Positions 1 to 6,863 of a DNA stretch of 11,341 nucleotides are shown in pieces. The stretch is taken from contig JAFZMT010000213.1 in the NCBI GenBank assembly GCA_017553245.1, forward strand, positions 1-11,341, written 5' to 3'. The DNA is from Methanomicrobium sp. (lineage in GTDB: Archaea; Halobacteriota; Methanomicrobia; Methanomicrobiales; Methanomicrobiaceae). The translations under genes and the position numbers were made by a program. Within the stretch, counting starts at the first letter, position 1; each line of letters begins with the position of its first letter. The notes below the pieces were generated by a model. The model worked only from the letters and a program-made list of their open reading frames with translations. It searched no databases and was not told where the DNA came from.

Positions 1-1
1 C

Positions 2-442
2 ACACATACGCCCGAGTTCGAGCAGCTCGAAGGCATTGTCATGGACTCGGATGTCTCGTTCAGACATCTCATGGGCTTCTTAAAGGAGTTCTATCAGAGA
101 ATGGGCTTTACCAATGTCAGATTCAGACCGGCATACTTCCCATACACCGAGCCTTCGGTCGAGCCGGAGGTCTACGTCGACGGTCTCGGATGGGTTGAGC
201 TCGGCGGCGCAGGCATATTCCGCGAGGAAGTTACGGCACCGTGGGGCGTGAAATATCCCGTTCTTGCATGGGGTCTGGGAATCTCAAGGGTTGCCATGCT
301 GAAGATGGGACTTAAGGATCTGCGCCAGCTCTACAAGAGCGATGTCGACTGGATAAGGAGCGTGCCCATGAACAGAAACGAGATTAAGGCAACGGCATGC
401 GGCGATACCGATGAAAGAGTCGCAAACAAGGGGGAGGACTGA
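2..442 (+). CDS. pheS: Phenylalanyl-tRNA synthetase alpha subunit, C-terminal part (5' truncated by window)
   Basis: This is the catalytic subunit of phenylalanyl-tRNA synthetase, which charges tRNA-Phe with phenylalanine in the cytoplasm as an alpha2-beta2 enzyme. The open frame enters from the window edge (first full codon at 2), so the ATG at 41 is internal and not a start; 146 residues are visible. Recognisable class II synthetase pieces are the [10 protein letters not shown] segment near the edge, motif 2 around [12 protein letters not shown], the glycine-rich substrate-site strand [11 protein letters not shown], and motif 3 in [11 protein letters not shown]. The closing [13 protein letters not shown] segment is typical of archaeal PheS. 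A tail of about 28 residues after it ([21 protein letters not shown] end) is polar and probably flexible. TGA at 440-442 lies two bases before the pheT start, so the subunits are made from one message. The identity is very secure. Confidence 0.96.
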   Translation, partial: THTPEFEQLEGIVMDSDVSFRHLMGFLKEFYQRMGFTNVRFRPAYFPYTEPSVEPEVYVDGLGWVELGGAGIFREEVTAPWGVKYPVLAWGLGISRVAMLKMGLKDLRQLYKSDVDWIRSVPMNRNEIKATACGDTDERVANKGED

Positions 443-444
443 AA

Positions 445-2085
445 ATGGCAGTTATAACACTCCCGTATAAGTATCTGGAAGAACTGACCGGCGTCAGCAA
501 AGATATCCTCATAGAGAGACTTCCGATGATCGCCGCGGATATCGAGAGATACGAGGACGATCACTTCGATGTCGAGTTCTTCCCCGACAGACCTGACATG
601 TTCTCGACCGAGGGCGTTGCCCGCGCAATGCGCGGTTTCCTCAATATCGAGACCGGACTTAAGAAGTATGACGTAAAGCCCTCGGGCATAAAGTTCGAAA
701 TTGATGACGGTCTTAAGGATATCAGACCCGTTCTCGCATCAGCGGTCATACGCGGGCTTAACTTTACCTCCGAGAGCATTCAGAGCCTCATGGGACTTCA
801 GGAGGCACTTCACTGGGCGGTCGGACGCGGACGCGCCAAGGTAGCCATCGGCGTTCACGACCTCGACAAGGTAAAAGCGCCGTTCAGATACATCGCCTCG
901 GAGAAGAGTCGCAGATTCGTTCCGCTGGATTTCGACCGCGAACTGACCATGGACGAGATACTGAAGGAACACCCGAAAGGAGTCAGTTACGCACGTCTCG
1001 TCGAGAAGTTCGACAGGTATCCGCTCATCGTCGACTGCGAGGATAATGTCCTCTCTTTCCCGCCGATCATCAACGGAGAACTCACCAAGGTCACGACCGA
1101 GACAAAGAATATCCTCCTCGACTGCACGGGAACCGACGAGAAAGCCGTAAGAATTGCGGCAAACATCATCTGCGCCGCTCTTGCCGAAGCCGGCGGACAG
1201 ATTGAGAGTGTGGAGGTCAACGGCGTTACAATGCCGGACATGAAACCCGTCGAGCGCACGGTAAGCGTATCGGAGTGCAACAGACTTCTCGGATTCAGCC
1301 TCACCGCAGAGGAGATGTGCGAAAATCTCAGAAGGATGAGGTTTGATGCCGAGCCGGTCGGCGACCCGACGAGCACGGACAAAGTAAAGGTATTTGCGCC
1401 CTGCTACAGAAACGACATCATGCACGACTGGGATATCTTCGAGGATGTCGCCATTGCCTACGGCTTTGACAATCTCGTTGCCGAACTGCCCAATACCTTC
1501 ACAATCGGCAAAGAACACCCGTATCAGAAGAATCTCGGACTTGTCCGCAATATAATGACGGGACTCGGATTCATGGAGATGATGCCCTTTACCCTCTCGA
1601 ATGACAGGGTAATGTATCAGAATATGCGCCGCGAAAAATGCGCCGATGCGCTCTATGTCCTGCACCCAATCTCCGAGGAGCAGACCATGTTCAGAACCGA
1701 CATTCTGCCGCTCATGATGGAGACCCTGCAGACGAACCAGCACCGCGAACTTCCGCAGAGGCTCTTCTCGGCAGGCGACGTCGTCCACGGACGCGAGAGC
1801 TATCAGACGGTGGCGGCGGTATCCATGCACAGTGCCGCGGATTTCTCCGAGATATACGCGATTGTCGATGCCTTCATGCATGAACTCGGTCTGGAATACA
1901 CCGCCGAAGTCTCAGCGGATGAGGCATTCCTCGCCGGAAGGCGTGCGGATATAATCGTGAACGGCAAAAAGGTCGGCGTCTTCGGTGAGATTCATCCCGA
2001 GGTCATTACCGCATTCGATATGGATCAGCCGGTAAGCGCTTTCGAGTTTGACCTTAGAGTGCTCTATCCCGAAAAGATTGAGTAA
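445..2085 (+). CDS. pheT: Phenylalanyl-tRNA synthetase beta subunit
   Basis: This is the tRNA-binding and editing subunit of phenylalanyl-tRNA synthetase, partner of the PheS fragment just upstream. The 546 residues match the usual size of archaeal and eukaryotic-type PheT, which lacks the N-terminal EMAP-like domain of bacterial PheT. In order I see an N-terminal domain with the [17 protein letters not shown] segment (residues 45-61), a B3/B4 editing domain (about 100-235, including the [13 protein letters not shown] stretch at 206-218), a B5 domain (about 271-345, with [19 protein letters not shown] near its end) and a C-terminal catalytic-like core to residue 546. GGAGG at 433-437, seven bases before ATG, supports this start. 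The gap to pheS is two bases, consistent with coupled translation. Several long open frames on the opposite strand are codon-bias shadows. Confidence 0.97.
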   Translation: MAVITLPYKYLEELTGVSKDILIERLPMIAADIERYEDDHFDVEFFPDRPDMFSTEGVARAMRGFLNIETGLKKYDVKPSGIKFEIDDGLKDIRPVLASAVIRGLNFTSESIQSLMGLQEALHWAVGRGRAKVAIGVHDLDKVKAPFRYIASEKSRRFVPLDFDRELTMDEILKEHPKGVSYARLVEKFDRYPLIVDCEDNVLSFPPIINGELTKVTTETKNILLDCTGTDEKAVRIAANIICAALAEAGGQIESVEVNGVTMPDMKPVERTVSVSECNRLLGFSLTAEEMCENLRRMRFDAEPVGDPTSTDKVKVFAPCYRNDIMHDWDIFEDVAIAYGFDNLVAELPNTFTIGKEHPYQKNLGLVRNIMTGLGFMEMMPFTLSNDRVMYQNMRREKCADALYVLHPISEEQTMFRTDILPLMMETLQTNQHRELPQRLFSAGDVVHGRESYQTVAAVSMHSAADFSEIYAIVDAFMHELGLEYTAEVSADEAFLAGRRADIIVNGKKVGVFGEIHPEVITAFDMDQPVSAFEFDLRVLYPEKIE

Positions 2086-2103
2086 TCTTAGATTCTCCGC
2101 ACA

Positions 2104-2211
2104 TTTTTTTTGCATTTCACATTTTTGTGCGTTTTTTGTGCGCTTTGTATACACTTTTTGAGCGCTTTTATGCACGTTTCCGTGAATTTTTCCGCTCACA
2201 TTTGCGCATTT
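2104..2211 (+). terminator. Array of phased T-tracts after pheT
   Basis: Right after the pheT stop the + strand carries a run of T-tracts: T8 at 2104-2111, T5 at 2122-2126, T6 at 2132-2137, T5 at 2155-2159, T4 at 2166-2169, T5 at 2187-2191 and shorter ones between. Archaeal RNA polymerase stops at oligo-T in the non-template strand without needing a hairpin, so this is a strong multi-site terminator for the pheST transcript. The tracts are separated by GTGCG/GAGCGC-like spacers, and their starts are about 10.5 bp apart on average (see findings), so the segment should also be bent. Termination is established knowledge for such tracts; the bending is inference. Confidence 0.75.
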
Positions 2212-2225
2212 AACCTGTCGTATAG

Positions 2226-2257
2226 GTAACATATATATTACATAATGTAAAATTTAC
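2226..2257 (+). promoter_or_regulatory. Promoter with overlapping palindromes (candidate operator) for the S-layer/ABC operon
   Basis: A TATA-like box, TATATATT at 2232-2239, would place the transcript start near 2260, giving a leader of about 50 bases before the ATG at 2313. Directly on and behind the box sit two interlocking perfect inverted repeats: TTACATAATGTAA (2238-2250) and GTAAAATTTAC (2247-2257). An imperfect GTAA-N8-TTAC (2226-2241) overlaps the box itself. A dimeric repressor bound here would block TBP/TFB or polymerase. The operon encodes an XRE-type DNA-binding protein as its last gene (5936-6127), so autoregulation is a natural hypothesis. The palindromes are seen in the sequence; the function is inferred. 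Confidence 0.6.
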
Positions 2258-2312
2258 TATACGTTTTAGAAGTAAAATAAACAACAGACTCTCCATCATT
2301 TGAGGGCAAAAC

Positions 2313-3572
2313 ATGAAAATTCAGAATAAAATACTCGCAATTATTTTTATGATTCTGCTTGCGACCATTGCAGGCACGGCATCGGCAGACGAATCGTCGG
2401 GTTCATCATACCTTGCAATCACCGGAGTCTCATCCGACCCGGCAGTCTTCATGTACGGCGACATGGGAACAATCACGGTCAAGGTAAAGAACACGGGCAC
2501 GACAAGCGTTCAGTACCAGCGTGCCGAACTCTTCTCAAAAGACGTTCAAATATTAAACGACGATGCCTATGACACAACAGGTTTCATAGGCGCCGGCAAT
2601 GAGATTGAATACGTCTTCTATGTCAAGGCAACATCGCCGGACGGAATCTATTATCCGCGCTTCTATCTCGATATGAAAGGCTCGGACAGTATAAGCTACA
2701 ATATCCCCGTTAAGATAGAGAACACGGGGCTTGTAATCTCGGCGCTCAACGCACCCGATTACTATCAGGAAGGCATAAGCAAGAAGATAAATATCCGCGT
2801 CGGCAACCCCAGAGACGGTGCGGTCTCGGGTGTAACCGTTGAGGTAAAGGGCGATGTCACAACGACACAGACAAGCCAGTTCATAGGCGGACTTGACGCA
2901 GGTGCCTCGGCAAACGTGGAGTTTGAGGTAACGCCCGTATCCGAGGGCACAATGACCTTTGTCGCAACCTACAGAAACGGCATGACCACGCACACGTCCG
3001 AACTCAGCTTACCCGTAGTCTTCGGCGAGAGCAAGAAATCGCCGATTCCGATTATCAACAATGTCGAGATTAAGGACAGCGGCTCATATAAGACACTCTC
3101 CGGCGACATAACCAATGCCGGAATCGAGGACGCGAAATCCGTCATGCTTACCGTCGGTTCACCCGCAGTCCCCGTTGACCCGTATAAGACCTATGTAATA
3201 GGCTCGCTTGACTCCGACGACTTCTCAAGCTTTGAACTCACATTCAAATCCGATGCCGAAGAAATCCCCGTGCTCATCACCTACAAGGACGCATCCGGCA
3301 ACACCTATTCCAAGACCGAGACAATAAACGGCGGTTCGCAGAACGGGTTTGACGCAACCGGAAACGGCGACGTCAAAGGCAATTTCCCGCCCAACGGCGG
3401 CGGCAGAGGCGGACCCATGGGAATGATGAGAGGCATGGGCGGCGGCGGATTACCGATAACCGAACTGATAATACTGATAATCATAGTCGGCGCGGTCGCG
3501 GTGGCATGGAAGAAGGGCTATATCACAAAGGCAACGGATGCGGTAAAGAACCGGATGAATAAGAAGAACTGA
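2313..3572 (+). CDS. COG1361-like S-layer/CARDB-type secreted protein with C-terminal membrane anchor
   Basis: This is an extracytoplasmic protein of 419 residues. It has a Sec signal peptide (basic start, hydrophobic 7-20, likely cleavage after TASA at 25). Three beta-rich segments follow, about 33-135, 138-236 and 247-340, each with the look of CARDB/Ig-like domains of COG1361 proteins (phrases such as GDMGTITVKVKNTGT). Then comes a Gly/Met-rich linker (362-379), one transmembrane helix (about 383-399) and a basic cytoplasmic tail ending KNRMNKKN. It should stand on the cell surface, tethered by its C-terminus. GAGGG at 2302-2306, six bases before ATG, supports the start. It is first in an operon with an ABC ATPase and a MacB/FtsX permease, so it probably acts as their external partner, analogous in position to the MacA adaptor though not homologous by eye. 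The substrate is unknown. Confidence 0.82.
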   Translation: MKIQNKILAIIFMILLATIAGTASADESSGSSYLAITGVSSDPAVFMYGDMGTITVKVKNTGTTSVQYQRAELFSKDVQILNDDAYDTTGFIGAGNEIEYVFYVKATSPDGIYYPRFYLDMKGSDSISYNIPVKIENTGLVISALNAPDYYQEGISKKINIRVGNPRDGAVSGVTVEVKGDVTTTQTSQFIGGLDAGASANVEFEVTPVSEGTMTFVATYRNGMTTHTSELSLPVVFGESKKSPIPIINNVEIKDSGSYKTLSGDITNAGIEDAKSVMLTVGSPAVPVDPYKTYVIGSLDSDDFSSFELTFKSDAEEIPVLITYKDASGNTYSKTETINGGSQNGFDATGNGDVKGNFPPNGGGRGGPMGMMRGMGGGGLPITELIILIIIVGAVAVAWKKGYITKATDAVKNRMNKKN

Positions 3573-3580
3573 AAGTCGCG

Positions 3581-3587
3581 GGTGATC
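3581..3587 (+). promoter_or_regulatory. Ribosome binding site GGTGATC that decides the ATPase start
   Basis: GGTGATC is the complement of the archaeal 16S rRNA 3' end (GAUCACC). A GTG start at 3582 is possible in this frame but lies inside this site. The ATG at 3591-3593, four bases after the site, is therefore the better start. The site lies nine bases after the stop codon of the upstream gene. Confidence 0.75.
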
Positions 3588-3590
3588 AAT

Positions 3591-4289
3591 ATGAAAGAAG
3601 AACCGGTCATAAAACTGGAAAATGTGACTAAAATCTACGTTCTTCCGACCGATACCGTGACTGCGCTGAACAACGTATCCCTTGAGATCTATAAAGGGGA
3701 GTTCGTCGCCATCATGGGACAGTCGGGTTCGGGAAAATCCACACTCCTTAACCAGATCGGATGCCTTGACGTGCCCACTTCCGGCAAACTCTACATAGAC
3801 GGAAACGACGTAAGCCTTCTCAACGACGATCAGCTCACCGACTTAAGGCGCGACAAGATAGGGTATATCTTTCAGCAGTTCAACCTGATTCCGCTGCTCA
3901 ACCTTCGCGAGAATGTGGAGTATCCGCTGATACTCAAGACCAAAAAGCGCGACACGACTGGATACCCCGAAAAACTGCTGGAGATGGTGGGTCTGGGACC
4001 CTCAAGGATCATGCATAAACCCAAGGAGATCTCCGGCGGTCAGCAGCAGAGAGTGGCTATAGCAAGGGCGCTCGTCAACGATCCGACCATCCTTCTCTGC
4101 GACGAGCCTACCGGAAATCTCGACTCGAAGACAAGTATTCAGGTCATGAACATGCTCAAAGACCTGAACAATCAGGGAAGAACCATAGTCATGGTAACGC
4201 ACGACGAAGAGACGGCGGCTTTCGCAAAACGCCAGATACTCTTCTCGGACGGACACATCATAGAGGAGAAATTCAATGATAATTCTTGA
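3591..4289 (+). CDS. ABC transporter ATP-binding protein, MacB/LolD type
   Basis: This cytoplasmic ATPase powers the permease encoded next. From the ATG at 3591 it has 232 residues, typical for the LolD/MacB/FtsE class. All nucleotide-binding motifs are intact: Walker A GQSGSGKST (about 43-51), Q-loop in IFQQFNL (about 94-100), the signature SGGQQQR (148-154), Walker B ILLCDEP (167-173) with the catalytic glutamate, the D-loop GNLD, and the H-loop histidine in VTHDEE (204). The LIPLLNLRENVEYPL segment after the Q-loop is characteristic of this subfamily. The gene ends 14 bases inside the permease gene, so translation is coupled. Family members drive export, lipoprotein release or mechanotransmission rather than import; which one applies here cannot be read from the sequence. 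Confidence 0.95.
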   Translation: MKEEPVIKLENVTKIYVLPTDTVTALNNVSLEIYKGEFVAIMGQSGSGKSTLLNQIGCLDVPTSGKLYIDGNDVSLLNDDQLTDLRRDKIGYIFQQFNLIPLLNLRENVEYPLILKTKKRDTTGYPEKLLEMVGLGPSRIMHKPKEISGGQQQRVAIARALVNDPTILLCDEPTGNLDSKTSIQVMNMLKDLNNQGRTIVMVTHDEETAAFAKRQILFSDGHIIEEKFNDNS

Positions 4290-5493
4290 TGACATCTTCT
4301 TTGAACTCTCAGTGCGAAACGTAAGACTCCATTTCTTAAGGAGTCTGCTTGCCGCCGTCGGCATTGTCATAGGTGTGGTCGCGGTTACCTCCATCGGCAT
4401 TCTGGGAGCGAATATGACGCAGTCGGTCACGGCAGACCTATCCGCAAGCGGCAACATCATCATGCTGTCTCCGCAGAGCGGCGGCGGTGGCGGGGGAGGT
4501 TTCGGAGGAGGCGGCGCAAGCGACGACGATGACTACATCTCCCAGAGACAGCTTGCGAAGATTGAGAAGGTGGCGGGCACGGAGAATCTTGTAATAGCCA
4601 TGTATTCCGATTCCGACAAGATATACGTGGGTTCCGACGAGGGCAGGGCAACCATCTATGCTCTCGACATGAACGTCCTTAAAAATCTCGTCGAGGTCGA
4701 TACCGGCGATTATCCGACGTCGCTGAGCAGCGTCGTTATCGGACCCTCGCTTGCCGAACGCTACAAGCTGAAAGTCGGCAGCAGGATAAAAATAGGCGAT
4801 AAGGACAAGGAAGACGTCACTCAGACAACGGTGCGCGTGGCAGGCATTCTCAAGGAGAGAGGCATGTCCATGGACTTAAACTCCGATAACGCAATAATTG
4901 CGATGGAGAAATGGTTCACCAACTACTACGGCGGCGAAGGAAAATACGATCAGGTCAACATCGTCGTCGCCGATCTCAAAAATATCGATGATCTTGAGGA
5001 TAAACTGGATCATGCGCTCAACTACCGCAAGGATGAGGTAAGAATCATGGATTCGGGCTCGATTATCGAGAGAATTTCGTCCACAATCGGCATAATCATC
5101 GCCTTCATGTCGGCAATCGGTGCGATATCGCTTCTGGTTGCGGCGGTCTCGATATTCAATGTCATGCTGATGTCGGTTACCGAGAGGATTAAGGAGATAG
5201 GTATTCTCAGGAGTATAGGCACGCGCCGCTCGGAGATAAGAAGGATGTTTCTTTACGAATCGGCAATACTGGGCTTAATCGGTTCGGGATTCGGTGCGCT
5301 CGTAAGCCTTCTCAGCAGTTTTGTGCTGACAAGCGTCCTGCTCGAGACCACAGAGTATTTCTTTACGCCGGAGAGCCTGATTCACATCCCATACGGCATC
5401 CTCATAGGCATTATCATCTGTGTAATCTCGGGAGTTTATCCCGCATGGAAGGCATCGAACATGGACCCCATAGAGGCGCTGAGGGCGGATTAA
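4276..5493 (+). CDS. ABC transporter permease, MacB/FtsX family
   Basis: This membrane subunit of 405 residues pairs with the preceding ATPase. Its topology is the MacB one: a cytoplasmic N-terminal helix (DDIFFELSVRNVRLHFLRS), TM1 (about 23-44), a large external MacB_PCD-type domain (about 48-260), then three TM helices in the C-terminal third. The ERIKEIGILRSIGTRRSEI coupling region follows TM2, and the gene ends with YPAWKASNMDPIEALRAD, the usual FtsX-family tail. Just outside TM1 is a Gly tract (69-80, eleven Gly and one Phe) followed by four Asp (83-86). GAGGAG at 4263-4268, seven bases before ATG, supports the start, which lies inside the ATPase gene. Functional transporters of this class are dimers of the permease with two ATPases. 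The family is secure; the cargo is unknown. Confidence 0.94.
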   Translation: MIILDDIFFELSVRNVRLHFLRSLLAAVGIVIGVVAVTSIGILGANMTQSVTADLSASGNIIMLSPQSGGGGGGGFGGGGASDDDDYISQRQLAKIEKVAGTENLVIAMYSDSDKIYVGSDEGRATIYALDMNVLKNLVEVDTGDYPTSLSSVVIGPSLAERYKLKVGSRIKIGDKDKEDVTQTTVRVAGILKERGMSMDLNSDNAIIAMEKWFTNYYGGEGKYDQVNIVVADLKNIDDLEDKLDHALNYRKDEVRIMDSGSIIERISSTIGIIIAFMSAIGAISLLVAAVSIFNVMLMSVTERIKEIGILRSIGTRRSEIRRMFLYESAILGLIGSGFGALVSLLSSFVLTSVLLETTEYFFTPESLIHIPYGILIGIIICVISGVYPAWKASNMDPIEALRAD

Positions 5494-5514
5494 GCGGACA
5501 GACGGAGAATCGAT

Positions 5515-5952
5515 ATGAAGAGAAATACATTCTACATAATTACCTCGCTGATTGTGCTGGTCGTCGCCGTAATCATTTACTTTGCGATATCCTGCGGAAT
5601 GCCGGCGGCAATGCCCGCGGTGACCGCATCCGTCATAATTGCGGCGATAACCGTCTACATTCTGAGGGCTAAGATTGACGACGCCCTGATTACGGACGAA
5701 CTCATCTCAAAGATCAACGAGAAGGCGGCAACCCGCTCCCTTCAGATTACGTGGGTAATCCTTTTTGCAATCTCGGTTGCCAACCTCTCCGCGGTCTTAA
5801 GCATGGACAACGATTTCTTCAGAGCCAAGATGCTTCATATGGCAATGCCGCTTCTGATCAATCTTGCGGTCATGCTCCTGATTTATGCGATATTCAGGGT
5901 TTATTACACCAAAATGTATGCAGGGTATGAGGGCGATGAAGAATCAGATTAA
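5515..5952 (+). CDS. DUF2178-like four-helix membrane protein
   Basis: This small integral membrane protein of 145 residues has four predicted transmembrane helices (about 6-26, 31-50, 78-97 and 109-128) as two hairpins. A charged cytoplasmic-looking loop separates them, with the ITDELISKINEKAATRS segment (about 60-78) that resembles the signature of DUF2178 proteins. Its biochemical function is unknown. DUF2178 genes are commonly paired with a small XRE-type regulator, and that arrangement is seen here: the next gene starts 17 bases before this one stops. GGAG at 5504-5507, seven bases before the ATG, supports the start. It lies 21 bases after the permease gene, so it belongs to the same operon. 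It might sense membrane state and hold or release the regulator, but that is inference. Confidence 0.75.
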   Translation: MKRNTFYIITSLIVLVVAVIIYFAISCGMPAAMPAVTASVIIAAITVYILRAKIDDALITDELISKINEKAATRSLQITWVILFAISVANLSAVLSMDNDFFRAKMLHMAMPLLINLAVMLLIYAIFRVYYTKMYAGYEGDEESD

Positions 5953-6127
5953 GGTGTTTCGTGCGAAGTTCAATCTGACGCAGGGCGATCTTGCGGACGA
6001 TGTGGGCGTTACCCGTCAGACCATTATCGCAATCGAGAAGGATAAGTATTCGCCGTCGCTGGATCTCGCATTTAAGATTGCCCGCCGCTTTGATGCGAAG
6101 ATAGAGGACGTATTCATCTTTGAGTGA
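5936..6127 (+). CDS. Small XRE-family helix-turn-helix regulator
   Basis: This is a DNA-binding protein of 63 residues made almost entirely of one Cro/CI-type HTH domain. The helix pair is LTQGDLADDVGVTRQTIIAI, with the recognition helix on VTRQTIIAIEK, followed by the KYSPSLDLAFKIARRFD segment and the closing IEDVFIFE typical of the YgzD-like subgroup. Upstream in-frame ATGs (5885, 5927) exist, but homologues begin at MKN-x-IK, so ATG 5936 is chosen; GAGG at 5929-5932 is a close-set ribosome site. The gene overlaps the DUF2178 gene by 17 bases and is last in the operon. Such proteins usually dimerise and repress; the palindromes at 2238-2257 are the obvious target to test. No ligand or sensor domain is attached, so any signal would have to come through the DUF2178 partner. 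Confidence 0.88.
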   Translation: MKNQIKVFRAKFNLTQGDLADDVGVTRQTIIAIEKDKYSPSLDLAFKIARRFDAKIEDVFIFE

Positions 6128-6152
6128 TAAACGGCGACGGCGTTTCCGGCAG

Positions 6153-6191
6153 TTACGGCGCGGTTATCCCCGTAATTACCCCCACATTTTT
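6153..6191 (+). terminator. Hairpin plus T-run ending the ABC/XRE operon
   Basis: TTACGG (6153-6158) can pair with CCGTAA (6170-6175), with one further G-T pair outside and an 11-base loop. T5 at 6187-6191 follows, with more short T-runs to 6208. A weaker AAACG/CGTTT hairpin (6129-6145) lies just before it, after the regulator's TGA. The position, 25 bases behind the last gene, fits transcript termination. The large loop makes the hairpin modest; the T-runs alone would suffice in archaea. Confidence 0.5.
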
Positions 6192-6320
6192 CGTTCCTTT
6201 CTCATTTTGTCATCGTAATCGGTTCTTATCCCAAACGACATATCCACTATACCTGTCTGAATAAATGCGCCGACCGTTTAACCGGTTTGTTATATGACAT
6301 GTGCGCAGGGATTTCATTCA

Positions 6321-6328
6321 TTTATATA
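6321..6328 (+). promoter_or_regulatory. Orphan archaeal TATA box
   Basis: TTTATATA is a near-consensus archaeal TATA box. It would start transcription around 6350-6355, just before ATTCAGAGAGTGC. No convincing reading frame follows: the next gene starts at 6864 and has its own TATA box at 6804-6812. The box therefore suggests either a non-coding transcript or an unusually long leader of about 510 bases for the acetyltransferase gene. The sequence of the box is seen directly; its use is inferred. Confidence 0.45.
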
Positions 6329-6329
6329 C

Positions 6330-6803
6330 TCCGCACCCGTCATTATTATTCAGAGAGTGCACTGAAGATACAAAGGTGCATCTGCTCAAAATGCATTCCC
6401 GATGATAAGCGGAAATTTAAACCTTCGATAATGTGAATTTACACAAACCACGACAATACAGACACAAACTTAAAAAACATTAAACCGAACGATAATCACT
6501 CAGAACTCAAACTCATAACCACAAATAACCACACCGAATATCAAACCAAATACCTGAACAGACACCCAAACAGACGATGTCTGTTACCGTAATGTGCATA
6601 ACGGCAATTTTGCCGAATACAAAGAGTATTCACCCGCAGATTTCCTTAAAGGAAGTTTCAGGTAATATCCCTTCTTCTTACGTTCTTTCAGTTCTTGGAA
6701 ATTAATACAATTATTTCACATCATTCAGTTCTGTCTATCCGTTCTTTAATCTCATTCGTCTTCTTTCATTTACGGGATACGGGTAAGATAACATGCAAAG
6801 CTA
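6330..6803. other. Long intergenic region; candidate structured non-coding RNA, no protein gene
   Basis: I find no credible protein gene here: the only frame of any length on the + strand (6695-6886) overlaps the acetyltransferase start and looks unlike a protein. The region has internal structure. A hairpin TGCAT/ATGCA lies at 6377-6395. A stretch at 6441-6575 is about 82 percent A+C with only 9 G in 135 bases. A row of hairpins follows: 7 bp at 6569-6585, 5 bp at 6602-6615, 6 bp at 6615-6631, and a weaker one at 6642-6654. Then comes a pyrimidine-rich stretch (72 of 100 bases at 6671-6770). Together with the TATA box at 6321 this could be a transcribed, untranslated RNA. I could not match it to SRP RNA, RNase P RNA or a riboswitch. 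It may also be unconstrained spacer. Confidence 0.3.
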
Positions 6804-6812
6804 TTTTTATAT
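6804..6812 (+). promoter_or_regulatory. TATA box for the acetyltransferase gene
   Basis: TTTTTATAT ends 51 bases before the ATG at 6864. A transcript start near 6835 would give a short leader of about 25-30 bases, the common arrangement in archaea. Confidence 0.55.
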
Positions 6813-6863
6813 CCCGCAGCTATCTATTCTTATTGCAATTAATGCGTCGCGGTCGTGACAGTT

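Noticed and set aside
739..1881. Long open frame of 380 codons on the - strand inside pheT
   Set aside because: It is fully antisense to pheT, a well-conserved gene; the peptide is rich in His/Arg/Cys and looks like no protein, as expected from codon bias in the real frame.
4002..4463. Open frame of 153 codons on the - strand across the ATPase/permease junction
   Set aside because: It is antisense to two genes with intact, conserved motifs and has no ribosome site.
6330..6803. SRP RNA or RNase P RNA gene
   Set aside because: The region lacks the long GC-rich pairing of archaeal SRP RNA and the conserved core sequences of RNase P RNA, and it is too A+C rich.
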